DNA of 53,921 bases from Hyphochytrium catenoides (Eukaryota; Sar; Hyphochytriomycetes; Hyphochytriales; Hyphochytriaceae): the NCBI GenBank assembly GCA_900088475.1, contig FLMG01002918.1:1-53921 (forward strand), given 5' to 3'. Shown here in pieces: positions 1 to 11,200 of the stretch. The position numbers and the translations under genes are program-made. The number at the start of each line of letters is the position of its first letter. Position 1 is the first letter of the stretch. Below the pieces are notes generated by a model that saw only the letters and a list, made by a program, of their open reading frames with translations, did no database searches and was not told the DNA's origin.

Positions 1-1111
1 ACAAAGAGTGTTCTGTCATCATAGTCGGGATCCCCTGGTCTGTTTCTGTTGATGTCTCTCCTGTCTTGGTGCAGCCACTCCAGCTCGTCATGCTCGTGCT
101 GACCCTCTCCAAACACGCCGCTCTCCTGCATCTGCTCGGAGATAAGAGGAGCCGCTTGGGAGGGAGAGGGAGACTGCAAATGCGTCATGAGCAGACAAGA
201 GAGAAGTGTTAGCCGGTCATCAAGATGAAGAGAGACAGAGGTTGGAGAGAAGAGAGAGAGAGAGTGTTTTCGTGTTGAGAAGACATCAAGTGACGCGGCA
301 ATAGAGACATGAATAGTAATGGTGAGCAAGGACATGTTGTGCGAGACAGAGGAAGAGGGACGCCACAGCAAGTTGTGGAGACAGGTGCCCTTTGTGAAGA
401 CGTTCTCTCCCATTCTCTCTCTCTTTTCCCTTCCTCACCATGGAAGGACTGCTCCTAGAAGAAGGAGACTTGGTGACTGGAGTCTTCAATGTCTGAGAAG
501 AAGTACGGAAGATCCTGGTGGCTCCTGAAGAGGATGATGGAGAAGGAGACATCTTTGGGGTAGGAGGGAGAGAAGAGGTAGAAGAAGAGGATCGCTGGGG
601 CTTGGGAGGACTGGCGAAAGTTGGGCGTCGGGCAGAAGAGGAAGATTTGCTCTTGGCCGGAGGCTCGGGAGCCCACTCTTTCTCGTCACTGTCTCCGTCT
701 TCTTCCTGGATAACTTTGCGATTTGCAGTGCTGGATGTCTCTTCTTTGCCACTCTTTCTCTCGGCTTCTTCCTCTTCTTCGTCTTCTCTCTCTTCATCGC
801 TGCTTTCCACTATCATTTTATGCGTCGATCGAGCCTTTCTCTGAGGCCGCGGGCGGAGGCGTTCAGATCTACTGGGCTGGTTCTCTTTCTCGTCCGAGTC
901 AGACTTTGAAGGAGGACTGATGACCTCGAACTATCGCGAGAAAGAGGTACAAATAAGAAAAGCAGATGTACCGGGTTAGTTGAAGAGATATGAGGTGGAG
1001 AGATAAGTGCGAGAACAAAAAGAGATAGGAGAAATACAGTGCCGACAAGGCCAGAAAGTTAAGGAAGAGAGAAGAAGTATAAAGAAAGGGGAGAGAGAGA
1101 GAGAGAGAGAA

Positions 1112-1155
<44 letters not shown>

Positions 1156-2357
1156 GCTACACAGCGACGGAAAAAGCCGGAGAGAGACAGAGACTAAAGA
1201 GTGTTGCCATCATAGTTCCATGAGCAGGGACTAAACTCTAACAGCAGTAAGATCGAGAGAGAGAGAGAGAGAGAGAGAGTCAAAGCTGCTAACTCTTCTC
1301 ACTCTCCTCACCGTTTCCTTATCCAAGTTGTACCAGTCAGGGAAAGATCCATCATCAAACTCCAGGAGATGCTTTCGTCCATCGAAAGCCTTAACTTCTC
1401 CCTCATACCAAGAATCCGTCTCCTTCCACCGGACACGGAGAGTCGTCCCCACGGCCAACACTTTGAGTTTGTGAGAGTGAGAGAGAGAGAAGAGAGAAGA
1501 GAGAGAGAGAGAGAATAAGCATCAAAGAGACGTTAAAGAGGTAAGCTACCAGTAGAGAGAAAGTGATTCCTGGAAGAGGGGAGGAGAACAGAGAAAGAGA
1601 GAGAACAAAGGGAAAGAGAGAGAAGGCAAGGAAGGCCGAACAAGTAACAAGAATCCTTTCTCGAAGAGAGACAGCGAGGAAGGGAGACAATGGCAGCCTT
1701 GTCCACAGAGGAAAGATGCTCACCGTTCTTGGCCTGGATCCGTGGCTTCTCGGGCTTCGCTTTCTTTGAGGCCGACATCTCTTCCTCTTGAGCCGTTCTG
1801 TTCCTTTTGCCAGGGGTCGAGGTACTCTGCTTCTCTGCGGAGGGAGAGATCAGACAGTGTGGGGGAAGAGAAGGGAGTGTGTGGGGGAGAGAGAAAGAAA
1901 AAGAAAGAACTTGAAAGAGAGAAAAATTGGTCGGAGAGCATTACAGGGAGAAAGAGAGAGAGACTACGAAAGAGAGAGAGAGAGAGAGAGAGAGAGGGAC
2001 AGAGACAGAGAGAGGGTAGGCAACTTGAGAAAAGGTACGGGAGCATATCCAAATGATCTTTCGTTTGCCTCACGTACTGCTGTCATCTGCATCCTCCACT
2101 TCCATGGAGTCGACATCTTTCTCTCTCTTGCTCTGCTTATCCTTAACATTCCCGTTAGACTTCTCTGACACTGGAATCTCGGAGAGAGTGGAAGAGAGAG
2201 AGCGAGAGACTGTCTCTTCCTCTTGACTGGAAGGCGGAGGAGCAGAAGGAGGAGGTCCTGCCGCCTTGTTGAAGAAGGAGAGAATGGACTTCTGTCCTAC
2301 GGAGGGAGGAGAAGGCTTTGCCTTTCCTCCCTTGCTCTTTGGCGTCTTTGTAGACAT
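1..2357 (-). CDS. MSH6: DNA mismatch repair protein MSH6, 5' part (partial, spliced)
   Basis: MSH6 pairs with MSH2 (MutS-alpha) to recognise base mismatches and small loops in nuclear DNA. Five exons can be placed by GT-AG signals with compatible phase: 2078-2357, 1724-1834, 1312-1460, 439-930 and <1-173. The N-terminus carries a PCNA-interacting peptide, QKSILSFF, about 20 residues from the start. Exon 3 encodes a Tudor-like domain (LRVRWKETDSWYEGEVKAF, then LLEFDDGS). Exon 4 is an acidic and Ser/Pro-rich linker. The left-edge exon reads HDELEWLHQDRRD and then RPGDPDYDDRTLF, matching the conserved start of the MSH6 MutS-I region. The mismatch-binding, connector and ATPase domains lie outside the window. 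The start at 2357 was chosen because it precedes the PIP box; an in-frame upstream extension exists but is weaker. Introns are rich in CT on the sense strand. Confidence 0.9.
1090..1154. repeat. (GA)n microsatellite in MSH6 intron
   Basis: Near-perfect GA dinucleotide array on the plus strand, inside the intron between the Tudor exon and the acidic-linker exon of the minus-strand MSH6 gene. On the gene's sense strand it is CT. Shorter arrays of the same kind lie at about 1255-1280 and 1971-1998 in the same gene. Confidence 0.95.
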
Positions 2358-2447
2358 CGTTCTCTTCCCTCTTTCTCTCTTCTGAAGTGTCCGCGGAGTT
2401 ACTGCGGCGACCAAGGGCTGTGCCTATACTTCCATTCAGGAGGCACT

Positions 2448-2450
<3 letters not shown>

Positions 2451-2479
<29 letters not shown>
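2451..2479. repeat. (GA)n microsatellite upstream of MSH6
   Basis: Perfect GA array about 95 bases upstream of the proposed MSH6 start codon, in the likely promoter or 5' leader. Confidence 0.9.
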
Positions 2480-2481
<2 letters not shown>

Positions 2482-2679
2482 TTCTATTGGGAGAGCCTGG
2501 AGATTCAGTTATAGCTGCTGCGGGACTGAACGAGGAGAGAGATTGACTTCCTGTTCTTCATCAGTGTCGATGCTGCTGCTCTCTCTCTTTCTCCTTTCGT
2601 ATTAGCCTCTTCTACTTCCTCCAGACCACTTCCTTATCTCTTCCGTTTCCTGAAGATGCCTGCGACCTTCAATTGCACT

Positions 2680-2713
2680 TTCTCTCTCTCTCTTTCTCTC
2701 TCTCTCTCTCCCC

Positions 2714-2771
<58 letters not shown>
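2680..2771. repeat. (CT)n microsatellite
   Basis: About 90 bases of CT dinucleotides with a few interruptions, in the intergenic region upstream of MSH6. Its polarity is opposite to the GA array at 2451-2479, so the two could pair as an imperfect hairpin. Confidence 0.95.
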
Positions 2772-2779
2772 TCCCCCCT

Positions 2780-4440
2780 ACCTTTTACTTTGAACCTGAT
2801 TCATTTTACTGTTCGCGCCATCTTCCCCAGTAGTCCCCCCGTAGCTCTTTTGGCGGGAGAATAGCCTGTCGCCGAAGCCCCTCTTTATTCATTGTAAGTC
2901 CGCCATTGCAGCACATTTCCAGCCTGATCTGAGATAATATGACAGTCATAAGAGGGTTTGTAATTTCAAAAAGTTGATGGAGGGAAGGGAAGATCTCATC
3001 ATCGTGGCTGCTTTGATGTAAGTAGAAGAGTGCACTCCGTCAGGACCAGAATATCTCTCTATATTGGCCAAGAAGCTGAAGAAAGCTACTACGCCCAGGT
3101 CTGCGGTATAGAGCGCGCTCGTTCGTCCTGTACGAACCAAAGACTCTAAGGAGGATGATCATCAGCGGTTTCTGCTTGCGTCAATGAGCTCACAGCGATG
3201 ATAGGTCACAAAGGTTAACTATTCCTCATCGTGGCTAAGCGTCATCATTGAGACTCCACTGACCCGCAGCCCGCGTGCTAGCAAAAGGTACAGCCACCGA
3301 CATTTTGCTTTCAACCGTTCGTGCCTTTCCGTCCCGTCTGCCAGCTTCGCTGAGTAGGGGGATAAAAGTAAGACATCTCACCTAAGAGAGGCGGCATGAT
3401 GGACGCCGCCCTTCGATGGGAGCAGTCATTCCCAGTAGGGGATCTGCTAATCGCAATAGGCAGATGACTCGCTACCAACGGCTGCCTATGCGCGAAGAGA
3501 TATCCTTCGTCGAGTAACAGCAAAGCGGAGTTACTATTCATAAACTAAGCAAATAGGGACAATCCAATGAACCTTTTACTATTGTTAGACAGGAGGCTAT
3601 GCAGGCGGCGACAATAACGAAGATTGTGGTGTGTGTCCTTTCCCAAGCAGACATACTGAGGCCAGAATGGGCCAAAGGTACTCTGATGAAGGAGTTCGCT
3701 TGTTCATCACTCACCGCCTTATTGACATTAATACCTTGTGGAACTTTGCTGAGAAGAACCGACTCTAGAAGACGAAAGAGGAGTAGCTTTCAGCGTTACG
3801 AGCGAATAAGTGCTAAGGATTGTCTTCTTCATTAGTCCCTGTCTTCAGGAACGACGCAAAAGAACTTGTCCTATCATTAGCACATTGAATGTCTAAGACC
3901 TGCCAAAGAGGAGGGTCTCAAAGCTAGAAGGAGACGTCCCGAATGCAGCCAAAGAAATTGGGCGTTCTTCGCCAGCGGGCATTTCTTTTTCTGCTTATCC
4001 TTCCATATCGACGTAAGGGCTTCTTCTAGGTTGTCCTGTTGGCTCTATGAAGGTCGAGATAGGGCTGTCTACATCGAAAGGTGGATTTACTTATTGATAT
4101 TGTTTATTTAAACATGTCAGCAAGGGCAGGAAGGCCAGCTCCTGCTGATGCTTCTTGCTACGGAGCAGATCACGGTACTATCAACGGTGCGAGCCCATCT
4201 TCTTCTCCACTGTGAAGTGATGAAAGTAGGTGCTCTCGCACTTTGGATAGGTAGACGACCTTGGTAGACTCAGCCCCGGATTAGGGCCATTTAAGCAGAA
4301 AGAGAGAGAGAGTAATATAGCACATCGTCACCAAAAGGAGAGGAGTTCGTGAGACAGACAAAGAGCGGAGGCTGGATGCAAAGCTCCGAGGAGGAGGGAC
4401 AATCTTAGAATACAAGGTACAAAGTGTGGAGACCCAGCGG
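2780..4440. other. Intergenic region, no supported gene
   Basis: Contains only short open frames (largest about 80 codons) with no recognised domain, no linked splice pattern and no tRNA-like structure. It separates the MSH6 5' end from the PP2C 3' end, so it should hold the MSH6 promoter and the PP2C 3' UTR and terminator. An unrecognised noncoding RNA cannot be excluded. Confidence 0.5.
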
Positions 4441-4448
4441 CCGTCCCT

Positions 4449-5720
4449 CTAGTAGACGACAGTCGCACAGACAGAGATATCATCTTCCTTTCCCGTGACT
4501 CTCCTGGCATGAGTCCAGAGAGCATCAAGAGAGTAAAACTCCTTCGAACCGTCTTTGAACACGAGTCTCTCTTTGTCAAGAACTCGCCTTGCCTTTTCTT
4601 TCTCTCCCTTCACCATCCGCTTCACGAGAGATGCCGCCCGCTTCATATGCTCCAGATTAGAGAACGAAGACTCTTCTTCCACAGCCTTCTTTGCCGCAGA
4701 GAAGTACGCCCTCGCACCCAGGATAGAGATTGGGTTCAGGGGATGATTCCTCTCCTTTGAGACTCTCTTTGCCGTCCTCGCCACTGCCATCGCGACCGCC
4801 GCGGCTCCTCGAGCCTTGAGAGAACTCTGACAGCAAGAAACCAGCTCGTCTGCAAAGAGGTTGTCGTGAACTCCATCGCTGAAGCTTAATATCAGATCTC
4901 CGCGACGTATCCGGAACTCTTCATAGTGGAGGTATCTTAAGCGTCCCGCGCTCTGTGTACTGGAGCTCATGCTCAACGGGTAGTTGAAGCCAATCACAAC
5001 GGACTCTGTCTCGAACACGATCTCTTCATCATCGCGAACGACAATCGTCTTGCTGTCTCCTAGCGTGAGGGTGCGAAGAAGGGCGGTCTCCTCTTTCTTC
5101 TTGTCTCCCTTATTGTCTCTGTCTGAACCTTCCTTTTCTTCTTCTCTCTCTTCCGTGTCAATGTACGCGATAGAGATTGTGCTGGCCATGTCTTCATCTT
5201 CTCCGCAGAGTGCGACGGCCCTCATTATTGCCATCTCTATCTCTTCCTGGAAGGCTCGCCTTCGATCACGCTTCTTCTTCTTCTTACTCTTCTTTGACTC
5301 GTTATCAGTTGTCTCTCTCTCCCTCTTCTTCCATGGGGCGGCTTGCAGTGTCTCCGATAAAGTCTCCACCAGCTGCCGGGCAAAGGGTGCTGAAGAGCCT
5401 TTAGTCCCGCCTACGCCGTCACAAACAACGTGAAAGCGTGGACCTGAGTCGGCTGCGTCTTCATCGTGGCTTTTGAATGGAATAAGCTTCGAAGCGTGAC
5501 TGAACCTAGGAAGACAATGCATAAGAGTCGGGTTGGAGAGGGGCCGAGCTCAACAGAAAGATTGAGAAAACGGTGCGCCACAGAGAGAGATAATGGGCAA
5601 GAGAGAGAAAGGGATAGTGTGAGAGTGGGATAGTGTGAGAGTGAGAGAGAGCGAGAGCGAGAGCGAGAGAGCGAGAGTGAGAGTGAGCGAGAGAGCGAGA
5701 GCGGGAGCGAGAGAGAGCGC

Positions 5721-5786
<66 letters not shown>

Positions 5787-6066
5787 GACGATCACCTATA
5801 ATAAAAAAAGCAGAACAAGTAGATATAAATGGAGTTTGAAGGCGGTCCTACCTCAGGGTACACTTGGCCGGCTCCTCTTTAGGCGGTCTCTTGCTGTCTT
5901 CCTTAGTCATCTGCGGCTGAGACTCACCCGTGGTGGCCAAGAGAGAAAGCGATAGAGGCAGAGAAACCCTTGGACTTCTCTTATTGGCAAGGATCCGGCT
6001 TGGTGCGCTAATCTCTGGATGAAGGAGGAGCTGGGGAGGGACGATGCCTCGGACCGAGACCGCCAT
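4449..6066 (-). CDS. PP2C-family serine/threonine phosphatase, PTC7-like
   Basis: Metal-dependent protein phosphatase. Two exons fit: 5852-6066 and 4449-5505. The junction restores the typical PTC7 opening, CTLRFSHASKLIPF, which the exon-2 frame alone would miss. Putative metal-binding acidic sites follow in family order: the DED after that opening, VCDGVGG, FSDGVHDN, and the final EDDISVCATVVY at the stop. The catalytic fold is interrupted by two low-complexity charged inserts, one Lys-rich around SKKKKKRDRR and one Glu/Asp/Lys-rich after AYIDTEER, lengthening it beyond the usual compact domain. The N-terminal 50 or so residues are poor in acidic residues, rich in Ser/Pro/Arg and could be an organelle-targeting leader, as PTC7 proteins are often mitochondrial or plastid; this is inference. 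The intron holds a long (GA)n tract on the plus strand. The start at 6066 is a best choice; an overlapping longer frame exists upstream. Confidence 0.87.
5632..5783. repeat. (GA)n/(GAGC) microsatellite in PP2C intron
   Basis: About 150 bases of GA repeats with regular C interruptions, filling most of the single intron of the PP2C gene. It is CT-rich on the sense strand and ends about 70 bases from the donor side, so it does not overlap the splice sites. Confidence 0.95.
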
Positions 6067-6537
6067 ATTGAGAAAGAGGAAGGATCAACGGACTTGAGCT
6101 TGCAGATGCCTGGCTTCCCTTGAAGAACTTTGGGGAAGAGGCGAGTCCGAAAGCGTGTGCTGTCGCCGCTGTCGTCTCTCTTCTCAACAGCTCGGCAGGG
6201 ACTTCAGAAATGGATAGCGCGGAAGTAGAAGAGGCGGTGTATGTCGCTCCGTAGCCTGTGATGGATGCTTCCCTGTACCGGTGCGAGGTGGGACTGCTTC
6301 TGCTTGCCACGAAGTGATGAGAGCAGTTCTTTGTGAGACAAGTGAGGGGCCAGGGAGCGCTCACGGCCGGAGCTGATGATGGAAAAGTTAGAAGACGGGA
6401 TCGAAGAGGTTCGAAGAAGCTGCAGACCAATGAGGGACAGGATGAGTTGAGTTTGAAACAGGAAAGAGTGGTTAGCTTTCTGCATCTCTAGCCTCTCCAG
6501 CTTACTGTCTCTTTTTGCTTACTCTCCTCCCCTTCTG

Positions 6538-6540
<3 letters not shown>

Positions 6541-6586
<46 letters not shown>
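6541..6586. repeat. (CT)n microsatellite upstream of PP2C
   Basis: Perfect CT array about 475 bases upstream of the PP2C start, in the intergenic region between PP2C (minus) and the plus-strand gene at 7179. The rest of 6590-7178 shows no gene and should hold divergent promoters. Confidence 0.95.
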
Positions 6587-6592
<6 letters not shown>

Positions 6593-7178
6593 CTCTTCCG
6601 CTGTGTGTCCTCCCCACATCGCATCCGCAACAACGGTTCGAGGTGTTCCGCAACCCCTTACATGATCTGTCCAAGGCTATCTCTTACATCTCCATAACAT
6701 ATCTAGTGTCACATATCGTGGGGTATTTACACCGACGAAATTGCACTCTTCCTCTTTTCCGTTGCATTCTGTCTGCCAGCAGGTCCTTTTCCCTTTTGCC
6801 CTGTCTTACCTTGAACTCCAGTACATTTGGCATAACCTCTCAGAAATAGGGTCCGATTCCTTATATACTATGACGTTATCGAGGACATCGACTGAGCACT
6901 GAACCCTAACAAAGCGCGACTGGTTATTGTACAATGAATCAAGATGGAGATCGTTATATGATTACCAATACTTGAAATTATGTATGATTTGGCCTTACAC
7001 AAGGTGAGAAATCGGCAAGAATCTCCATCTTCAATCTTCGCCTCCATTCTGAAGATTATTGCCATCTGGGATCTCCGTCTGCTATAGAACTATCTGAAAG
7101 AAAATCAATTCTCTGCCCAGCTCGGCATTGAGTAAAGGGAGACTCTTTCACCTTTTTATAGGAAGTTGGGGCGCCGCC

Positions 7179-7895
7179 ATGGCAGAGAAGAAGGGTCAAG
7201 GTGATGTTGTGGAAGAAGAAGAGCTCGAAGCGCTCCTTAAGGCTATCAAGTTCCAACATGGCGATTATAGTTTGAAGGAGGTGCACAAGGAAGTTCTTAT
7301 TCACGGTGGCAAATGGGCAAAGGTTGATGTCAAGCGGGTGAGAAAAGCTTTAAAGAGGCTTGGCCTTTTCGGTCCCATCGACCCACATAGCGATGAGAAG
7401 ATCATGAAGCTTTTCACTGTCGGTGGTGAAAGCAAGTCGGTCTTAGATGACGCTCCTTCTGCTGCTCCAGGAGCAGAAGCAGACAGTGAGACTGCACGCC
7501 ACCGATGGGTTGCCGTTGAACTCGATGTCCCGATGGACCGTACAGGGCAGTACCCTCACGCTGCGCTGATTAATCTAAACCAAGAGACAGAGAGCGCGAG
7601 GCTGCGAGAGACCGTGAGTCCCTTTCCTGGAGCAGAAATCTACAAGGTTCAGGTGGCGATGGGAGGCAGTCGGATGCCAATGCTCGTCTATAACAAGCAG
7701 AGGAACCGCAAGACTTTCATTCATAGCGAAAACCCTGCCTTCGATGAGATCCACGGCCTCATCACCAGCGGCGGGGGATTTGGCGCTGGTGGACCTTTTG
7801 CTGGGCTTAAGGCATACTTCTGGGGCAAAGTGGACAAGTCGTCTGGCGTTCTTCTTCTCTGCACCACGCAGATGGCTCCACACCAGACCTGGTGA
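7179..7895 (+). CDS. Conserved-looking protein of unknown function, about 238 aa
   Basis: Single open exon. The start at 7179 has a strong Kozak-like context (GCCGCCATGG); an upstream in-frame ATG at 7128 is weaker. The first 20 residues are charged (EEEELEALLK). Residues about 15-65 look like a small helical or winged-helix-like segment (LKEVHKEVLIHGGKW, then RVRKALKRLGLFGP). An Ala/Ser/Glu linker follows, then a mixed alpha/beta C-terminal half containing RHRWVAVELDVPMDR, QVAMGGSRMPMLVYNKQRN and a Gly-rich loop, ITSGGGFGAGGPF. Codon use is even and there is no low complexity, which favours a real gene. I do not recognise the family. It is convergent with the WDR90-like gene, about 395 bases away, leaving room for both 3' UTRs. 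Confidence 0.75.
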   Translation: MAEKKGQGDVVEEEELEALLKAIKFQHGDYSLKEVHKEVLIHGGKWAKVDVKRVRKALKRLGLFGPIDPHSDEKIMKLFTVGGESKSVLDDAPSAAPGAEADSETARHRWVAVELDVPMDRTGQYPHAALINLNQETESARLRETVSPFPGAEIYKVQVAMGGSRMPMLVYNKQRNRKTFIHSENPAFDEIHGLITSGGGFGAGGPFAGLKAYFWGKVDKSSGVLLLCTTQMAPHQTW

Positions 7896-8290
7896 AGGAA
7901 GAGAAAAGCAACCAAGAAAGAGAGGAAGGTCTTGGGGAGAAGGAACAACGGACTGAACAGTGCTAAATAAGTCGCATAGGATGTGCGGAACAGGAAGGAT
8001 CGGCAGTCCTCATCCTCTCTTCATCCTTTCCAGTTATTTATCCTCCTGCTTTGCTTGGTTAGAGAGGTGCGTGCATAGACTCAGTCACAAGAGAGAACGG
8101 AGGTAGCGTTAACATTAGATCTACCACCCGGGTCATAAAGTAATGTACAGTGCGCACTTAGACAGAAATCACGCGATCCTGCTGCCTTGTTGAAGCTAAA
8201 AGACATCTCTCGGTCTCTCCTCTCTCTTTTCACTCTCTTTCTCTATAGATATATATGTCTGTCTTGGCTTTGCTTGCCAATTCTCTATTG

Positions 8291-11200
8291 CTAATTCTGC
8301 ACACCAGTCTTTCCTTCAGGAGAAGACACAGACAAGAGGAAGGATTGCACGCCTCCAGCTTCCTCTCCTAGCGCCATCAGCTCGTCGCACTTCTCTCGCT
8401 CTTCCTCGTCTTTCCTACTATGGTGCTCTCCACCGAGCCTCCACAGTCTAACGACAGTTCCTGAGAAGAGCCTCGAGGAAGAGAGTAGTCCTCTACGGAG
8501 AGAAATGAGGTGCAGCCAGCCTTCTTTGTTTCCAACCGCAAAGAGGACGTCCACCTGGGACAAGAAGTCTCTCTCTCTTTCTTCTGAAGTGATCTCTTCC
8601 TGTGCGTCCATTCTGAGCATTGCAAAGCAAGAAGGAGAGAATCCAAGCCGGACAGAGGCTTCACTGTGAGATGCACAGTCTCTAAGTACAAGCTTGCTGG
8701 TTCTTTCTCTCTCTGTCTTGACGTCTCCCTTTTCTCTCTCTTCTTCAGAATGACAGACATAGGCGACAAGAGCCTCAGGTGCCCGTTCATTCTCAACGAA
8801 AGAAGCCAGCGGAAGAGGACTATCTTGTTCCACACTCAGCCCAGAGGTTGATAGCCATTTGTCCATGCAAGAGAAAGAAGAGGAGGGATCGGCTGCTGTC
8901 TTCCACACAGAAATCTCTCCGCTTTTAGAGAGACTGGCTAGCATTCCTCTTCTGTTTGCCTAATAGGAGGCGGCAAGGAGGTGGTGAGAGAGTGTATGGG
9001 ATAAGTTTAGCACCTAGAAGGAGAGACACAAAGAGGCTAAAACGGCCTAACGGCAGGCGCCATCACGGTAGAAGGAGGACCTCAAGAGAGGAAGAGTAAA
9101 AGAGCATGAGCGAGAGGCACGAAGAGTTACAAGAGCAGAGAAAGACGACATGGGAGGAGACAAGCTTGAAAAGAAGGGGAGACACAGAACTGGAAGAAAG
9201 AGAAAGGAGAAATGGGAAAAAGCCCGTAAAGCGCCATCATCTCCTGCCTCTTACCATCAGAGAGTCAATGGATCCTGCTCCACTTTGAGAAAGCACCAAG
9301 GACGCCTCTCCGTCCTTCCCGAGCGCCACCAAGCCCATTGTCCCGTCCAGCCCTCCTACCAAAAGATGAGTTGAAGTAGAGGAAGGGAGACAAAGAGATA
9401 CTACGGCAGAGATAGCGGAAGAGAGAGCTTGGAGCCGGAAGAGTAGCTTCGAAGAGCCGGGGAGACATGCCACTAGGAGTCCAGAGGAAAACCCGAGCGC
9501 TATCGCTTCTCTTCTCTCGTTTGCTGTCTCGTCACACTGTTCCAAGCACAGAGAAGTGATGCAGGTGATCTCTGAGGAGGAAGAAGTGCTGCTGTTGGAT
9601 ATCCCAGCGGGTACAAAGGAGGACGGCGAGACGGAAGGATTGGGGTCAGTCTCCGCGGAGCTCAAAGAAGGCAGAGGGAGGCTTAGCATTTGTCTTTGTG
9701 AAACGGAGTAGGCTGAGAGAGCCTGGGGCGCGGAGAGAGAGAGGTGATAGATGAGTCTGCTGGAGCAAGAAAAGAAAGAGAGAGGAGAGGTTGCGGGAGG
9801 GGGAGAGAAGAGAGCTTGGAACTTCCGAGCTTTGAGATTAATGTGCCATATGTCTCCGTCCTCCAGAGTTACAAGGCAGTCAGCTCCGGGAGAGAGATCT
9901 GAAGGACAAGAGAGAGAGAAGATCTTCCTGTGAGAGAGTGCTGAAGGAAGCTCTATTCTTTCCACCTTGTACTGATCTTCCTCTTCTCCTTTCAATCCCT
10001 TACGCTTAAGGAGCCCGCCTGAAAGCCCTCCAGTAGACCCATTGATCCATAGGATATACCCGCTTGTTGACCTGAAGATAACGCGCCTTGGGCTCTCCTT
10101 TGATCCTGGAAGAGCGCCACAAGCTCTGAACCTCAGGGTTTCAAGGTCAAAGCAGGAGAGCTTCCCTCGTACATCAGCCGCGATAAGCTGATGAGACCAC
10201 GAAATAGTAGATGAAGAGACTAGACACAGAGAAGACAGAGGAACAGCCGGAGACGTGCCTTTCCCATCTCGTTCTGGACTTACTTTATGAAGCTCGTAAG
10301 AGAGAGAGAAGTGGTCGTCCATCTGCCAAATGTAGAGAAGAGAAGCACGAGCGTCCACCGAGACAAAGCGAAGAAGACTACCTTGTGTTCGCTTCTTTTG
10401 TTTGCTCTCGTCTCTCTTTCCCGGCTTGCTTCTTGGCGTCACATGTGCCCGAACTGCAGGAATGAAGGCCCAATCGTACAGCGGAATGCGGTGGATGGAG
10501 GAAGAAAGCTGATGAAGAGAGGGCGGTGTGCCCTGCACTCTATAGACAGTGATGCGAGAGTAAAAGTCTCGCGGAAGAGTGGAAGAGAGAGAGAATATTG
10601 TGCTTCTCTCCGTGTTAGAGGAGACCACCACAAGATAGTTCCCTGTGGACTCTACGCACTGGATGTACTCCTGCGGAAAGGACCATTTTGAAGTCGACAG
10701 AAGAGTGAGAGACGAATCGCCTTCAATGTCCCATAGCTTTACGTCATTTCCGTCAGTCGAGGCGAGGAAGCGGAGAGAAGGAAAAAGAGAGAGAGTGAAG
10801 GCCCCGATGGGATCAGTGTGTGCCTCTATATGATGCTGGGCTTTCATCTCTAAGTCCTCTACCACTAGATATCTTCCCAGGGCATAATAAAAACGTCCTT
10901 TGGCACTATCCCATCTCACGGCCAAGGAAGAAAGTGAAGAGCACCCAGCGGAGGAGAGAGGAGCAAGAGAAGGTGGAGGAGGTGGCGGTCGAGTGACTTT
11001 TTCCTCTCTCTTCTCCCTATTGCTTCTCACAGGGAGTGAGCGCGTAGGCGGCAATAACCGGAGACCAGGGCCAGCGGGCTTAATGATGCTCTTAACGCGT
11101 TGGGGAAGTCTCTTTGTGAGAGGCTGTGGAGTCTCATGCGCCGGCCGCTGTTCATCCTCTCCTTCTCTCTTTTCACGTTCCTTGGTGTTGGTGTGGTCTT

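Noticed and set aside
1007-1234. Open frames made of Arg-Glu repeats (also at 5635-5955, 49758-50003, 53076-53453)
   Set aside because: They are direct translations of (GA)n microsatellites inside introns or spacers, with no independent coding signal.
2680-2771. CT and GA arrays considered as a CRISPR-like or regulatory array
   Set aside because: Simple dinucleotide repeats without spacers, in a eukaryotic genome.
3141-4300. Searched for snoRNA or snRNA genes because of ATGATGA/CTGA-like words
   Set aside because: Words occur singly, without paired boxes or terminal stems at proper spacing.
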